A model generated the notes under the pieces. The model saw only the letters and a program-made list of their open reading frames with translations. It searched no databases and had not been told where the DNA came from. The translations under genes were made by a program, and so were the position numbers. From NCBI GenBank assembly GCA_965214485.1, contig CBDCBW010000017.1, forward strand, positions 434,001 through 498,000: DNA of 64,000 nucleotides, given 5' to 3'. Of this stretch, positions 51,579 through 61,267 are shown piece by piece. Origin of the DNA: JANQRZ01 sp965214485. GTDB taxonomy: Bacteria > Bacteroidota > Rhodothermia > Rhodothermales > JANQRZ01. How positions within the stretch are numbered: position 1 is the stretch's first letter; each line of letters opens with the position of its first letter.

Positions 51579-51665
51579 TATGCGAGGTCATTGCTTGCTG
51601 CTGCTGCTGCTGCTGCTGAATCGCTTAGCCCAAACTGATCGACCGCTATGCACCCGTGGGCCTGT

Positions 51666-52088
51666 TCACATCAGCCCCCGCCCGGCGAGGCTGGTGTGGC
51701 CGTGGTCGGTGAGGATAAGATGGTCGTGGACCGGGATACCCATCACCTTCCCCGCCTCGACGAGCTGCTTTGTCACCCGCACGTCGTCCCGCGACGGCTC
51801 GGGGTTGCCCGACGGGTGGTTGTGCGCCACGATGAGCGAGGCCGCATTCGCGAGCACGGCGGCTTTGAATACCTGCCGAGGCTCGACGATGCTCGCGGCC
51901 AGCCCGCCGATGGAGGCGACGTGCAAGCCAACGAGGGTGTTGGCCGTGTCGAGCAGGCAGACGACGAACTCCTCGCGGTCCCGGCTCTCGAAGTACGACC
52001 GGAGCACGACAGCTACGGCGTCGGGCGAGGGCTTCACCGCGAGCCGCCGCGTGACGCTCGTGCAGTGAGAGAACTGTGGGTAAAACAA
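51666..52088 (-). pseudogene. radC: Truncated RadC-family JAB/MPN protein
   Basis: 140 codons covering only the JAB/MPN+ metalloprotease-like domain of RadC/YeeS proteins: SRDREEFVVCLLDTANTLVG, EPRQVFKAAVLANAASLIVA and the metal motif HNHPSGNPEPSRDD, then IPVHDHLILTDHGHTSLAGR. The N-terminal helix-hairpin-helix region of full RadC (about 100 residues) is missing. The first about 20 codons are the antisense of a T9SS sorting-domain end on the plus strand (52017-52068), which shows a recombination junction. Whether the fragment is expressed is unknown. Confidence 0.8.
52017..52068 (+). pseudogene. Relic of a T9SS sorting-domain 3' end
   Basis: Encodes SGEGFTASRRVTLVQ and a stop, matching the ends of the propeller proteins (GEGFTAARRVTLVR in copy 1). 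It overlaps antisense the 5' end of the radC fragment. Downstream, CTGTGGGTAAAACAA occurs twice (52074-52106). Confidence 0.7.
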
Positions 52089-52111
52089 CGATCTGTGGGT
52101 AAAACAAGCGA

Positions 52112-52135
52112 GGCGGCCTCCCGAAGGAAGCCGCC
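52112..52135 (-). terminator. Terminator of the groESL operon
   Basis: GGCGGCCTCC and GGAAGCCGCC form a stem-loop around CGAA, 42 nt after the groEL stop on the minus strand. Confidence 0.65.
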
Positions 52136-52176
52136 CCGCTGAGGCGCTAAGGCCGAGCCCGTTTAGCCGAGCCCGT

Positions 52177-53814
<1,638 letters not shown>

Positions 53815-53913
53815 GGTGTTGAGTTACGATTTACGAGTTACGAATGACGAGTGGGAGGACGGGACCGGGTCGAGCCGAGTTCGTCACTCGTCGCTCGTGG
53901 CCCGTCGCTCGGT
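53815..53913. other. groES-groEL spacer with short repeats
   Basis: A 99-nt spacer, longer than usual. It contains TACGA/TACGAG/TACGAATGACGAGT direct repeats and a partly complementary CACTCGTCGCTCGTGG, so it can fold. Similar TCGTTCGTACTCCGTCGTTC-type sequence lies at 63180-63245, suggesting a low-grade dispersed repeat. Confidence 0.45.
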
Positions 53914-54207
53914 TTAGCCCTTGACGACGCCGAGGATGTCGCTCTCGCGCATGATCATGACCTCGTCGCCGTCGACCGAAATCTCGGTGCCGGAGTACTT
54001 GCCGTAGAGCACGGTGTCGCCTTCCTTGACGGTCATGTCGATGTGGGTGCCGTTCTCGACCTTGCCTTTGCCGACGGCGAGGACGGTGCCTTTCTGCGGC
54101 TTCTCCTTGGCGGTGTCGGGAATGATGAGGCCGCCGGCGGTCGTTTCTTCGGCGTCCTGCGGCTTGACGACGACGCGGTCGGCGAGCGGCGTGATGCTGA
54201 TAGCCAT
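53914..54207 (-). CDS. groES: 10 kDa co-chaperonin GroES
   Basis: A 97-residue GroES that caps the GroEL ring. ITPLADRVVVKPQDAEE at the N-terminus, the mobile loop TTAGGLIIPDTAKEKPQKG, the VLAVGKGK strand and KYSGTEISVDGDEVMIMRES at the end are canonical. It is first in the groESL operon; a CIRCE element lies 61 nt before the ATG. Confidence 0.98.
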   Translation of the reverse strand: MAISITPLADRVVVKPQDAEETTAGGLIIPDTAKEKPQKGTVLAVGKGKVENGTHIDMTVKEGDTVLYGKYSGTEISVDGDEVMIMRESDILGVVKG

Positions 54208-54267
54208 AGTTGGTGTGCTGGTTGAAGTGAGCGGGTGGGTGTAAACTGCCAGGTGAAATCCAACGTG

Positions 54268-54294
54268 TTAGCACTCCCGGCTGGAGAGTGCTAG
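54268..54294. promoter_or_regulatory. CIRCE operator (HrcA site) of groESL
   Basis: TTAGCACTC, nine-nt spacer CCGGCTGGA, GAGTGCTAG; one mismatch from the consensus TTAGCACTC-N9-GAGTGCTAA. The site lies just upstream of groES and 36 nt before the divergent DUF2085 gene, whose expression it could also affect. HrcA is not in the window. Confidence 0.95.
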
Positions 54295-54329
54295 GGCCTG
54301 ATACCACACGTCCGCCGGGAGGATTCGGG

Positions 54330-54821
54330 ATGGCAATGAAGAGTGCGTTAAGCGATGCCCGCTGGAGCGGGGCGGGGTGGGCGCTGGCCCTCGCCGCGAC
54401 GCTCGCGCTGCTCGTCGCCGCCGTGCTCCCGCCGTTCGTCGGGCCGGCGCTCGACGGCGCGCTCCACGCGGGGTTCAGCCTCGTCTGCCACCAACTGCCC
54501 GAGCGGTCCTTCGCCGTAGGTGGCGTGTCGTTCGCCGTGTGCCACCGGTGCACGGGCATCTTCGCCGGCCTCGTGCTTGGTGCACTCGCGCTGCCCGCTC
54601 TGCGCGGCCGCGTTGATCTTTCGACGGGAGAGCGGTGGTGGGTCCTCGCCGCCGTACTGCCCGCAGCTCTCGACTGGGGCGGCGACGTGCTGGGGCTGTG
54701 GACGAACACCGCCGGGACGCGGGTTGCCACCGGGCTGTGGTTCGGCGTCGTCGCGGGCGTGCTCTTCGCCCGTGCCCTCGCGGTGCGCCCGGCGAGGCCG
54801 AGGAGCGCGCGCTCGGAGTGA
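54330..54821 (+). CDS. DUF2085 family membrane protein
   Basis: A 163-residue inner-membrane protein with four to five hydrophobic segments. The signature SLVCHQLPERSFAVGG and VSFAVCHRCTGIFAGLVLG, with paired Cys-His motifs, marks DUF2085. GGGAGGATTC precedes ATG 54330, one of the few convincing Shine-Dalgarno-like sequences in the window. Function of the family is unknown; conserved Cys/His suggest metal or redox chemistry. It is divergent from groES. Confidence 0.88.
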   Translation: MAMKSALSDARWSGAGWALALAATLALLVAAVLPPFVGPALDGALHAGFSLVCHQLPERSFAVGGVSFAVCHRCTGIFAGLVLGALALPALRGRVDLSTGERWWVLAAVLPAALDWGGDVLGLWTNTAGTRVATGLWFGVVAGVLFARALAVRPARPRSARSE

Positions 54822-54940
54822 GCGCCTTCCCCGCTTCCCCATTTGCCCCACGCCTCAACGCGGCCTCCCTGCAACCTCCGACTCGCCCGCACGCTACGTC
54901 CTTCCTTCACTACCTTCCGTCTTACCCACCCCCTACGGCC

Positions 54941-55438
54941 ATGAACAGCAAGTGGACCTCCATCCTGATCGGCGTCCTCGCCTACGTGTTTCTCGGTGTC
55001 CTCTCGAACGTGCTTGCGGCGGGAGCCGGGGCGCTCGCGGGCGTGCTGGGCTGCCTCATCGTGCTGGGCAGCGCCCTCATCGCGGTGTGGCACTACACCT
55101 CGACGAACGGGCTCACGATTCCCGGCGGGGAGGGCGCAGGGATGGGTGCCCTCGTCGGTCTCATCGGCGCGCTCATCGGCGGTGCGCTGGGCTACCTGCT
55201 GATCTCGATGGGCGTCGTGCCGGACCCGGCCGAACTTGCGATCCAGAACATGCGCGACCGGGGGATGTCGCGCGAGGAGATCGAGCAGGCGCAGGGGATG
55301 ATGGAGATGTTTAGCTCGCCCGCCATCGGGCTCCTCATCGGTGCAGCCATCGGCTCGATCGGCGGAGCCATCGGCGGGGCGATTGGTGCGGCGCTTTTCA
55401 AGAAGGGCGGGGCCATGCCTACCGAGCCGGGCTTCTAG
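54941..55438 (+). CDS. Small Gly-rich membrane protein (DUF4199-like)
   Basis: A 165-residue membrane protein with three or four hydrophobic segments, several with GxxxG zippers (LVGLIGALIGGALGYLL and IGAAIGSIGGAIGGAIGAAL) and an amphipathic middle (PAELAIQNMRDRGMSREEIE). The TM-loop-TM layout resembles DUF4199 proteins of Bacteroidota but the match is judged by eye. Start ATG 54941 gives MNSKWTSILIGVLAYVFLGV, a proper first membrane segment. Confidence 0.7.
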   Translation: MNSKWTSILIGVLAYVFLGVLSNVLAAGAGALAGVLGCLIVLGSALIAVWHYTSTNGLTIPGGEGAGMGALVGLIGALIGGALGYLLISMGVVPDPAELAIQNMRDRGMSREEIEQAQGMMEMFSSPAIGLLIGAAIGSIGGAIGGAIGAALFKKGGAMPTEPGF

Positions 55439-55464
55439 ACGGCCTAGCGGATCGAGTAAACGGC

Positions 55465-56022
55465 CTAGCGCCGCCGCCGGCTGCGGGGGGCGTCGAGGAT
55501 TTCCTTGAGCACGAATGCCTCGCGGGCGCGCTCCGGGTCGCGGAGCAGGCGGCTCAGGTCGGAGCTCGACGACCCGGCAGCGGTGGCGACTTCGAGCGGC
55601 GTCGTGAGGTCCACGTCGCCGAGGGGCTTCTGCTTGATCCGTTCGGTGGCGGCGCGGGCCGCGAAGCGCGGGCGCTGCTCGAAGACCTCTTCCGAAAGCG
55701 GGTTCTCGGGCCCGAACCCATGCGCCTCGTGCTTGAACTCGCCGAGGCTGCGGAACTCGCCGTCGGGCTTGGCGGCGACGGGCTTGGCGACGACGGGCTC
55801 GGGGTCTTTGGGCAGGGGGCGCGGCGGCGGGGCCGGTTCGCTGAGGGCCTCGCGGATCTGCCGCAGCGCCTCGCCGAGCGGGTCGTCGGGGCGCTCGGAC
55901 GGAGCCGGTCTCGATTCGGGCGGGACGCGCTTGGGCGTCGGCTTCGGCTGCCTCTTTTCGAAGAGCCGCTTGAGCAGCGGCGCGAGGAAGATCAGCAGGA
56001 AGACGAGAAGGTTGAAGTCCAT
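55465..56022 (-). CDS. Hypothetical protein with one N-terminal membrane anchor
   Basis: A 185-residue protein: membrane segment LLVFLLIFLAPLLKRLF directly after the start, then a long charged Pro-rich region (KRVPPESRPAPSERPDDPLG) and a C-terminal helical end with SDLSRLLRDPERAREAFVLK followed by EILDAPRSRRRR. The ending (R-DPERARxAFVLxEIL..P) recurs in Bacteroidota hypothetical proteins. Start 56022 is chosen for the membrane segment. It is downstream of mutY on the same strand. Confidence 0.7.
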   Translation of the reverse strand: MDFNLLVFLLIFLAPLLKRLFEKRQPKPTPKRVPPESRPAPSERPDDPLGEALRQIREALSEPAPPPRPLPKDPEPVVAKPVAAKPDGEFRSLGEFKHEAHGFGPENPLSEEVFEQRPRFAARAATERIKQKPLGDVDLTTPLEVATAAGSSSSDLSRLLRDPERAREAFVLKEILDAPRSRRRR

Positions 56023-56121
56023 GAGACTCGCTGCGCGCGTGGTTGGAGGGTCGGGGTCGCGAGGAGAGGGGAGCGAGGGCAGCGGAAGCGGGGGGCCACC
56101 TGTGAGCAACGGTCTGGCGCT

Positions 56122-57252
56122 CTAAAACAAGGTGGGGTTCCGTTCGCGTTCGCGGAGGCCGTCGATCAGCCGCCGGTTGGCGCGGGGGAAGGCGAGGCCG
56201 GCGAGGTCTTCGACGGCGACCCAGCGAATCGGTTGCCCCGCGTGGTGGACCGGCGCGCCCGAGGCGATCCGGCAGCGGAAGGCGTGCAGCGTGATCTTGA
56301 AGTGGGAATAGGCGTGGCCGATCCGGTCGAGCGGTTCGCCGACCTCGACCTCGACGCCCAGCTCTTCCCGGACCTCGCGGCGGCAGGCGTCGGGCAGCGC
56401 CTCGCCCGGCTCGGCCTTGCCGCCGGGGAACTCCCACAGCCCGCCGAGCATCGCGTCGGTGGGCCGCTGCTGGACGAGCACGCGGCCTTTGCCATCGCCG
56501 ATCACGCCGACGGCGACGTCGTGGTGCGGGACCGGCTTCTTCTTTCGGGCGACGGGGTAGCGCGCCGGCTCGCCCTCGGCCCAGCCGGCGCAGACCTCGC
56601 GGAGCGGGCACGCCGGGCAGCGCGGCGCGGCGGGCGTGCAGACCGTCGCGCCGAGCTCCATCACGCTCTCGTTCCAGCGCCCGGGGTGGTCCGCGTCGAG
56701 GAGCGCGTCGGCGAGGGCTTGAAGCTGCCGCCGGGTGCGGCCCGAGGTCACGTCGTCGCCCACCGCGAAGACGCGGGTGAGCACCCGGGTCACGTTCCCG
56801 TCGAGCGCGGCGAGGGGGAGGCCGAAGGCGAGCGAGAGCACGGCGGCGGCGGTGTACGGCCCGACACCCGGCAAGGCGCGGAACGCGGTCTCCGTCTCCG
56901 GCACGCGCCCGCCGTGCCCGTCGACGACGAGGCGGGCGGCGCGGTGGAGGTTGCGCGCGCGGGAATAATACCCCAGCCCTTCCCATGCCTTCAGCACCTC
57001 GTCGAGGTCCGCGCCGGCGAGGGCGCGGACGGTGGGGAAGGCGGCGACGAACCGCTCGAAGTAAGGCTGCGCCTGCTCGACGCGGGTCTGCTGAAGCATG
57101 ACCTCGGAGAGCCAGACGCGGTACGGGTCCCGGCCGTCCGGCCCGGCCTCGCGCCACGGCATCGGGCGGCGGGCGCGCTCGAACCAGGCCGCGAGCGGCC
57201 CGTGGAACGCCGCCCGGTGCCGAGCTTCGACCCGCTCCGCGTAGCCGCTCAC
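56122..57252 (-). CDS. mutY: Adenine DNA glycosylase
   Basis: A 376-residue base-excision repair enzyme removing adenine opposite 8-oxoguanine. WLSEVMLQQTRVEQAQPYFE carries the catalytic Glu, the helix-hairpin-helix is in FRALPGVGPYTAAAVLSLAF, the catalytic Asp is in LDGNVTRVLTR, and the iron-sulfur cluster Cys residues are CTPAAPRCPACPLREVC. The C-terminal NUDIX-like domain (LWEFPGGKAEPGEALPDACR) recognises 8-oxoG. Start is GTG 57252, overlapping the upstream gene stop by 4 nt; longer in-frame extension is unlike MutY. Confidence 0.96.
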   Translation of the reverse strand: MSGYAERVEARHRAAFHGPLAAWFERARRPMPWREAGPDGRDPYRVWLSEVMLQQTRVEQAQPYFERFVAAFPTVRALAGADLDEVLKAWEGLGYYSRARNLHRAARLVVDGHGGRVPETETAFRALPGVGPYTAAAVLSLAFGLPLAALDGNVTRVLTRVFAVGDDVTSGRTRRQLQALADALLDADHPGRWNESVMELGATVCTPAAPRCPACPLREVCAGWAEGEPARYPVARKKKPVPHHDVAVGVIGDGKGRVLVQQRPTDAMLGGLWEFPGGKAEPGEALPDACRREVREELGVEVEVGEPLDRIGHAYSHFKITLHAFRCRIASGAPVHHAGQPIRWVAVEDLAGLAFPRANRRLIDGLRERERNPTLF

Positions 57253-57578
57253 GGCACCACGTCGATCACGAGCACGAGCGTGTCCTGCGGCTCGCTCCGG
57301 TAGCGCCGCTCGACGAGCACGAACTCGCGCCCGCGCTCGCCCGGCAGCGTCTTCCAGTAGAACGACCGCCCGACGAGCCAGCTCAGCGCCGGCGCGCGGA
57401 GTGACCGGAAGGTCCACGCGGCCTCGCCCGGCAGCGGCGTCACGAGCGGCTCGCCGGAGCGGACCGCGAGCCGGAGCGTATCGGTGGGCACGGGGCCGCC
57501 GGGGGGGAGGGCAGCGGGGCCGGAGGCTGCGCCGAGGAGCAGCGCGGCGGCGAAGAGAGCGGCAGGGAGCAGGCGCAC
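57249..57578 (-). CDS. Hypothetical secreted protein upstream of mutY
   Basis: A 109-residue protein with a signal peptide from GTG 57578 (VRLLPAALFAAALLLGAASG); a longer, Arg-rich start at 57647 is open but less likely. The mature part has RLAVRSGEPLVTPLPGEAAW and a C-terminal beta region (YRSEPQDTLVLVIDVVP). No family recognised. It overlaps mutY by 4 nt. Confidence 0.65.
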   Translation of the reverse strand: MRLLPAALFAAALLLGAASGPAALPPGGPVPTDTLRLAVRSGEPLVTPLPGEAAWTFRSLRAPALSWLVGRSFYWKTLPGERGREFVLVERRYRSEPQDTLVLVIDVVP

Positions 57579-57778
57579 GGGCTGGCAGGCAAAGGGGGCA
57601 GGCCGAAGGTACGAACGCCGCCGGCGGGTCGGTCGCCGGCGAGTCACACGGATTCAGTCTCCTGATGGGAGGATAGCTGCCGTCCCTCGGCTACGCCCCG
57701 GTGGGGCTTCGCTCGGGATGACCGAAAAAGTGCCTTAGGCGTACGTCCTGACCAGGTCATCGTCACGTCGAATTCGTA

Positions 57779-58495
57779 TCAGTCGCCGGCGAGGGCATAC
57801 GTCACGCGGACGCCCGCCTGCACGGCGAAGCGCTGCGCGAAAATCTGCACCTCCGGCTGGCGCGGCCGGTCGTGCTGCACGACTATCTGCTCGGCGAGAC
57901 GGAGCCCGTCGACGTAGTACTGGACGTTCGGGTTCTGCCGGATCGTCGGCTCCTCCTCGACGCGAAGCACCGGCCCCAGGCTCAGGCCGAGCTGCGCCGC
58001 CATCGCCACCGCCTTCGCCTCGGCATCGGCGAGGGCCTCCTCGCGGGCCGAGCGGCGGAGCGCGTCGAGGTCGCGCAGCGCGAACGCGATGCCCGCGATG
58101 CGCTCGACGGGTGCTTCGCTGAGCGTGAGCACGACGGCTTCGAGGAGGCCCAGGTCGTCGACGGTCACCGTCAGGGCAATGCTCGACCGGTACTCGCGTT
58201 TAGCGAGCAGGAACGGCCGGCCGCCGTCGTAGCCGGTGAAGCGCGACGTGGCGAAGGCCGTCTCCGGCAACCCGAGCCGGCGGAGGGCCTCGGTGGTCTC
58301 GCCCACGTCGGCCTGCGCCTCCGCAATCGCCGCGCGCAGCGACGAGGCGGAGCCTTCGACGGCGAGCGTCACCGTTGCGCGGTCGGCGTCGCCCTCGGCA
58401 TAGCCGGTGCCGTAGACGCCGATCGTGCGCTCGGCGTCCTGCGCCGTGGCGAGGGTCGAGAAGAGGGCGAAGACGAGCACGCAGGGCATTCGCAT
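57779..58495 (-). CDS. SIMPL domain (DUF541) secreted protein
   Basis: A 238-residue protein with signal peptide MRMPCVLVFALFSTLATAQD. The body starts RTIGVYGTGYAEGDADRATV, typical of SIMPL domains (V-x-G-x-G-x-A-x-x-x-P/A-D), contains SSLRAAIAEAQADVGETTEA, YRSSIALTVTVDDLGLL and the ALADAEAKAVAMAAQLGLSL segment seen in the family. SIMPL proteins are periplasmic or outer-membrane-associated with poorly known roles; some are linked to oxidative stress. It is divergent from the Omp85-type gene. Confidence 0.88.
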   Translation of the reverse strand: MRMPCVLVFALFSTLATAQDAERTIGVYGTGYAEGDADRATVTLAVEGSASSLRAAIAEAQADVGETTEALRRLGLPETAFATSRFTGYDGGRPFLLAKREYRSSIALTVTVDDLGLLEAVVLTLSEAPVERIAGIAFALRDLDALRRSAREEALADAEAKAVAMAAQLGLSLGPVLRVEEEPTIRQNPNVQYYVDGLRLAEQIVVQHDRPRQPEVQIFAQRFAVQAGVRVTYALAGD

Positions 58496-58500
58496 GAGCA

Positions 58501-58549
58501 GGAACGGAAGTCGAGAGGAACGGAAGTCGAGAGGAACGGAAGTCGAGAG
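58501..58549. repeat. 16-bp tandem repeat, three copies
   Basis: GGAACGGAAGTCGAGA repeated three times head to tail directly upstream of the SIMPL gene start codon on the minus strand, where it would place repeated TCCGTTCC in the leader. It may affect expression by copy-number change. Confidence 0.85.
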
Positions 58550-58582
58550 AACACGAGACAGGCTGGAAGGTAGGCCCTGGGC

Positions 58583-60337
58583 ATGAGGCATCCCTATCCC
58601 ATTCTGGCGGCATTCGCGCTGCTGTGCACCGGCCCCGGGCTCACCCGCCCTGCGCTCGCGCAGCCCGCCGACACCACCGCGGCCGGCACCCCGGCGGCCC
58701 GGTGGCACCTGGTGGCCGACGGGCGGGACGCCGACTGGCCGCTCGCCCGCTCGCTGCCGGCGGACAGCCTGGACGCGGCGGCGACCGGTGTGCTCCACGG
58801 GTTGCAGCGCGAAGGGTTCTACTTCGCCTCGGTGGACTCCGCGCGCACGGACGCGCAGGCGGCTACGCTCTTCGTCACCCGCGGCCCCCGCGTCGAAGTC
58901 GCCTCGGTCGAGGTCATCGGGACGACGGCGCTCGACGCGGGCCGCCTCCGAGACCGGATGCGGACGCGGCCCGGACGGGCCCTCGACCTGGAGGCGCTCC
59001 GCGCCGACCTCGACGCGCTGCTCGCCCAGGCCGAGCGCGCCGGCTACCCCCTCGCGCAGGCGTCGCTCGCGGGCGTGGACCTCGGCGCGGACGGGCTGCA
59101 CTTGACGGTGCGGGTGACGGAAGGGGAGCGGCTCGCCTTCGGCGGGGTCGAGCTCGTCCCGGCGGGGCGGACCTCGCCCGCGTTCGCGGCGCGCACCGCC
59201 GGCCTCGAACCGGGCGCGCCCCTCGCCGCCTTCGACCCCGACGGCATCCGGCGCGGGCTCGAGGAGACGGGCCTCTTCGAGGCGGTCGGGACGCCGGAGC
59301 TCGCCCTCGGCCCCGGCGGCGCGGCCACGGTGCGGGTGCCGGTGACCGAGGCCCCGCCCGGCACGTTCGACCTGGTCTTCGGCTACCTCCCGCCGAGCGC
59401 AGCGGAGGAGGGCGGCGAGCTCGTCGGCAACGGGTCGCTGGCCCTGCGCAACCTGTTCGGGCGCGGGCGGAGCCTCAACCTGCGGCTCGTCCGCAACCCC
59501 GGCCTCGTCTCGTCGCTCGACGTGCGCCTCGCCGACCCGTTCGTGCTCGGCCTGCCGCTGCGGCTCGAGGCACAGTTCGCGGGCTACCAGCAGGACTCGA
59601 CGTTCCAGCGCCAGCGGTTCGGGCTCGAGGCCGGGGTCCGGTTTGGACCGGGCCTCGAGGGGTTCGCCACGGCCAGCCGCGAGTTCGTCGAGGCCGGGAT
59701 CGCCGGCGTCGTGCTCGTCGAGGGGCGGCAGCGCATCCCCCAGGCCGATGCCTTCTTCGCCGGCCTCGGCGTCCGGTTCCGGCGCGTCGATGCGCGGCTC
59801 AACCCCCGGCGCGGGCTGTGGCTCCAGACCTCGCTCGAGCAGGGCGTCAAGCGCCGTGACCTCGCCGCCGACACCGCCGCCGTCGCCGCGCCTGTCAGCG
59901 TCAGCCAGCAGCGGCTCGTCGCCGAGGCCCGGTTCTTCGTTCCAACGCTCCGGCGGCAGGTGCTCGTCCTCGGCGGCGACGCAGCCCTGCTCCTCAGCGA
60001 CGTCTACGACGACAGCGACCTCTTCCGCTACGGCGGCGCGACCTCGCTGCGCGGCTACGACGAGGAGCGCTTCCGGGGCAACATCGTCGGGCGCGCCGTC
60101 GTCGAGTACCGCTACCAGATCGACCGGACCTCCTACGCCTTCCTCTTCACCGACCTGGGGTACGTCGAGCGCCCCGCGACGCCGGGCGTCCCGGCAGCCG
60201 GTTCGTTCCGCCCCGGCTACGGCCTCGGCGTGCAGTACCGCACCCCGCTCGGCCTCGTCGCCCTCTCCTACGCCCTCAACCCCGACGACGGCCCGACGCG
60301 CGGCAACGTCCACGTCGGCCTCTCCGTCGGGTTGTAG
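58583..60337 (+). CDS. Omp85/BamA-superfamily outer-membrane protein (TamA-like)
   Basis: A 584-residue protein with signal peptide (MRHPYPILAAFALLCTGPGL to ALAQ), two or three POTRA-like domains (residues about 40-290; for example VEVASVEVIGTTALDAGRLR and RLAFGGVELVPAGRTSP) and a 16-strand barrel of the bacterial surface antigen D15 family. The loop 6 signature appears as GGATSLRGYDEERFRGN, with the RGY core. The last strand ends HVGLSVGL. Length is shorter than BamA (five POTRA), closer to TamA or FhaC-type proteins. Substrate not deducible; no TamB-like gene follows. Confidence 0.88.
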   Translation: MRHPYPILAAFALLCTGPGLTRPALAQPADTTAAGTPAARWHLVADGRDADWPLARSLPADSLDAAATGVLHGLQREGFYFASVDSARTDAQAATLFVTRGPRVEVASVEVIGTTALDAGRLRDRMRTRPGRALDLEALRADLDALLAQAERAGYPLAQASLAGVDLGADGLHLTVRVTEGERLAFGGVELVPAGRTSPAFAARTAGLEPGAPLAAFDPDGIRRGLEETGLFEAVGTPELALGPGGAATVRVPVTEAPPGTFDLVFGYLPPSAAEEGGELVGNGSLALRNLFGRGRSLNLRLVRNPGLVSSLDVRLADPFVLGLPLRLEAQFAGYQQDSTFQRQRFGLEAGVRFGPGLEGFATASREFVEAGIAGVVLVEGRQRIPQADAFFAGLGVRFRRVDARLNPRRGLWLQTSLEQGVKRRDLAADTAAVAAPVSVSQQRLVAEARFFVPTLRRQVLVLGGDAALLLSDVYDDSDLFRYGGATSLRGYDEERFRGNIVGRAVVEYRYQIDRTSYAFLFTDLGYVERPATPGVPAAGSFRPGYGLGVQYRTPLGLVALSYALNPDDGPTRGNVHVGLSVGL

Positions 60338-60502
60338 CTTCGGCAGCTACTCCCACCTCCCAAAACGTCGTCCTGAGCGAGCGGAGCGAGTCGAACGGAT
60401 CTCTTCGAGGAAAGTCTCAGCAGCTATTTGGTCCCGTGCCCATAGAGATCCTTCGACCGCGTTCGCTAATGCTCACTTCGCTCACGATGACATGATCAAA
60501 GG
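60338..60502. other. Intergenic spacer with a common dispersed sequence
   Basis: Contains GTCGTCCTGAGCGAGCGGAG and GTCGAACGGATCTCTTCGAG, then further on GAGATCCTTCGACC and GCTCACTTCGCTCACGATGA; these mirror-image halves can pair. The motif TCCTGAGCGxAGCGxxGTCGAA is a frequent bacterial dispersed repeat type. Confidence 0.45.
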
Positions 60503-61228
60503 ATGCTGCTCGTGACCACCACGTTTTTCGCCCCGCCCGAACGCATCGCTGACGGGTGCCTCGTGCTGCCGGAGGATGAGGCCCGGCACGCTGTCCGAGC
60601 GCTTCGGCATAGCGTCGGCGACGAGATCGTGGTTGTGGACGGGGCCGGGGGGCGGTACCGCGTGCGGCTGACCGAGGCGGACAAGCGCGGGGCAGCAGGC
60701 GAGATCGTCGGCACCGAGCGCGAGGTCGGCGAGCCGAGGCACCGGCTGACGGTGGGGCTGGGCGTGCTCAAGAACGCTGGGCGGTTCGAGACGTTCGCCG
60801 AGAAGGCCGTCGAACTAGGCGTGACCGAGGTCGTTCCGCTCGAGACGGAGCGGACCGAGGGGGCACGCCTCAAGGCGAAGCGGCTCGACAACATCCTCGT
60901 CGCCGCGCTCAAGCAGAGTGGGCGGAGCCGCCTGACTGACCTCGCCGAGCCCACGCCGCTCGCCGACGTCCTCGGTGCCCCCCCCGACGGCGAGCGCATC
61001 CTCTGCCACGAAGCCGCCGGCGGGGTGCTCCTCCCGCGCGTGCTCAGCCGGAACCCGGCCGGGCCGGTCACGATTCTCGTCGGCCCCGAGGGCGGGTTCA
61101 GCGACGCCGAGGTCGCCGAGGCGCGGGCGGCGGGGTGGACGGTCGCTTCGCTCGGCCCGCGCCGCCTCCGCGCCGAGACCGCCGCCATCGCCGCCGCCGC
61201 TGCCGCCATGCTTCACGCATCACTTTAG
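60503..61228 (+). CDS. rsmE: 16S rRNA (uracil(1498)-N(3))-methyltransferase
   Basis: A 241-residue SPOUT-class methyltransferase. An N-terminal PUA-like domain (LVLPEDEARHAVRALRHSVG, D..VVVDGAGGRYRV) is followed by the knotted domain with GLGVLKNAGRFETFAEKAVE, LGVTEVVPLETERTEG, VTILVGPEGGFSDAEVAEAR and LGPRRLRAETAAIAAAAAAM, the last two forming the SAM-binding knot. All are standard for RsmE. It is followed 39 nt later by the NUDIX gene in the same direction. Confidence 0.96.
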   Translation: MLLVTTTFFAPPERIADGCLVLPEDEARHAVRALRHSVGDEIVVVDGAGGRYRVRLTEADKRGAAGEIVGTEREVGEPRHRLTVGLGVLKNAGRFETFAEKAVELGVTEVVPLETERTEGARLKAKRLDNILVAALKQSGRSRLTDLAEPTPLADVLGAPPDGERILCHEAAGGVLLPRVLSRNPAGPVTILVGPEGGFSDAEVAEARAAGWTVASLGPRRLRAETAAIAAAAAAMLHASL

Positions 61229-61267
61229 GTGACCTCTCTTTCCCCCTTCCTCCCGAACCCCCTGTGC

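Noticed and set aside
51598..51618. CTG triplet tract as a functional repeat
   Set aside because: Only seven triplets in non-coding DNA; too short to claim more than a simple repeat.
53815..53913. A small gene between groES and groEL
   Set aside because: No start codon with a family-like frame; the spacer is composed of short related repeats.
53831..57157. An 1108-codon open frame on the minus strand across groES, DUF2085 and mutY
   Set aside because: It crosses several well-supported genes in other frames, including groES itself, and has Arg/Ala/Pro-rich composition typical of a shadow frame.
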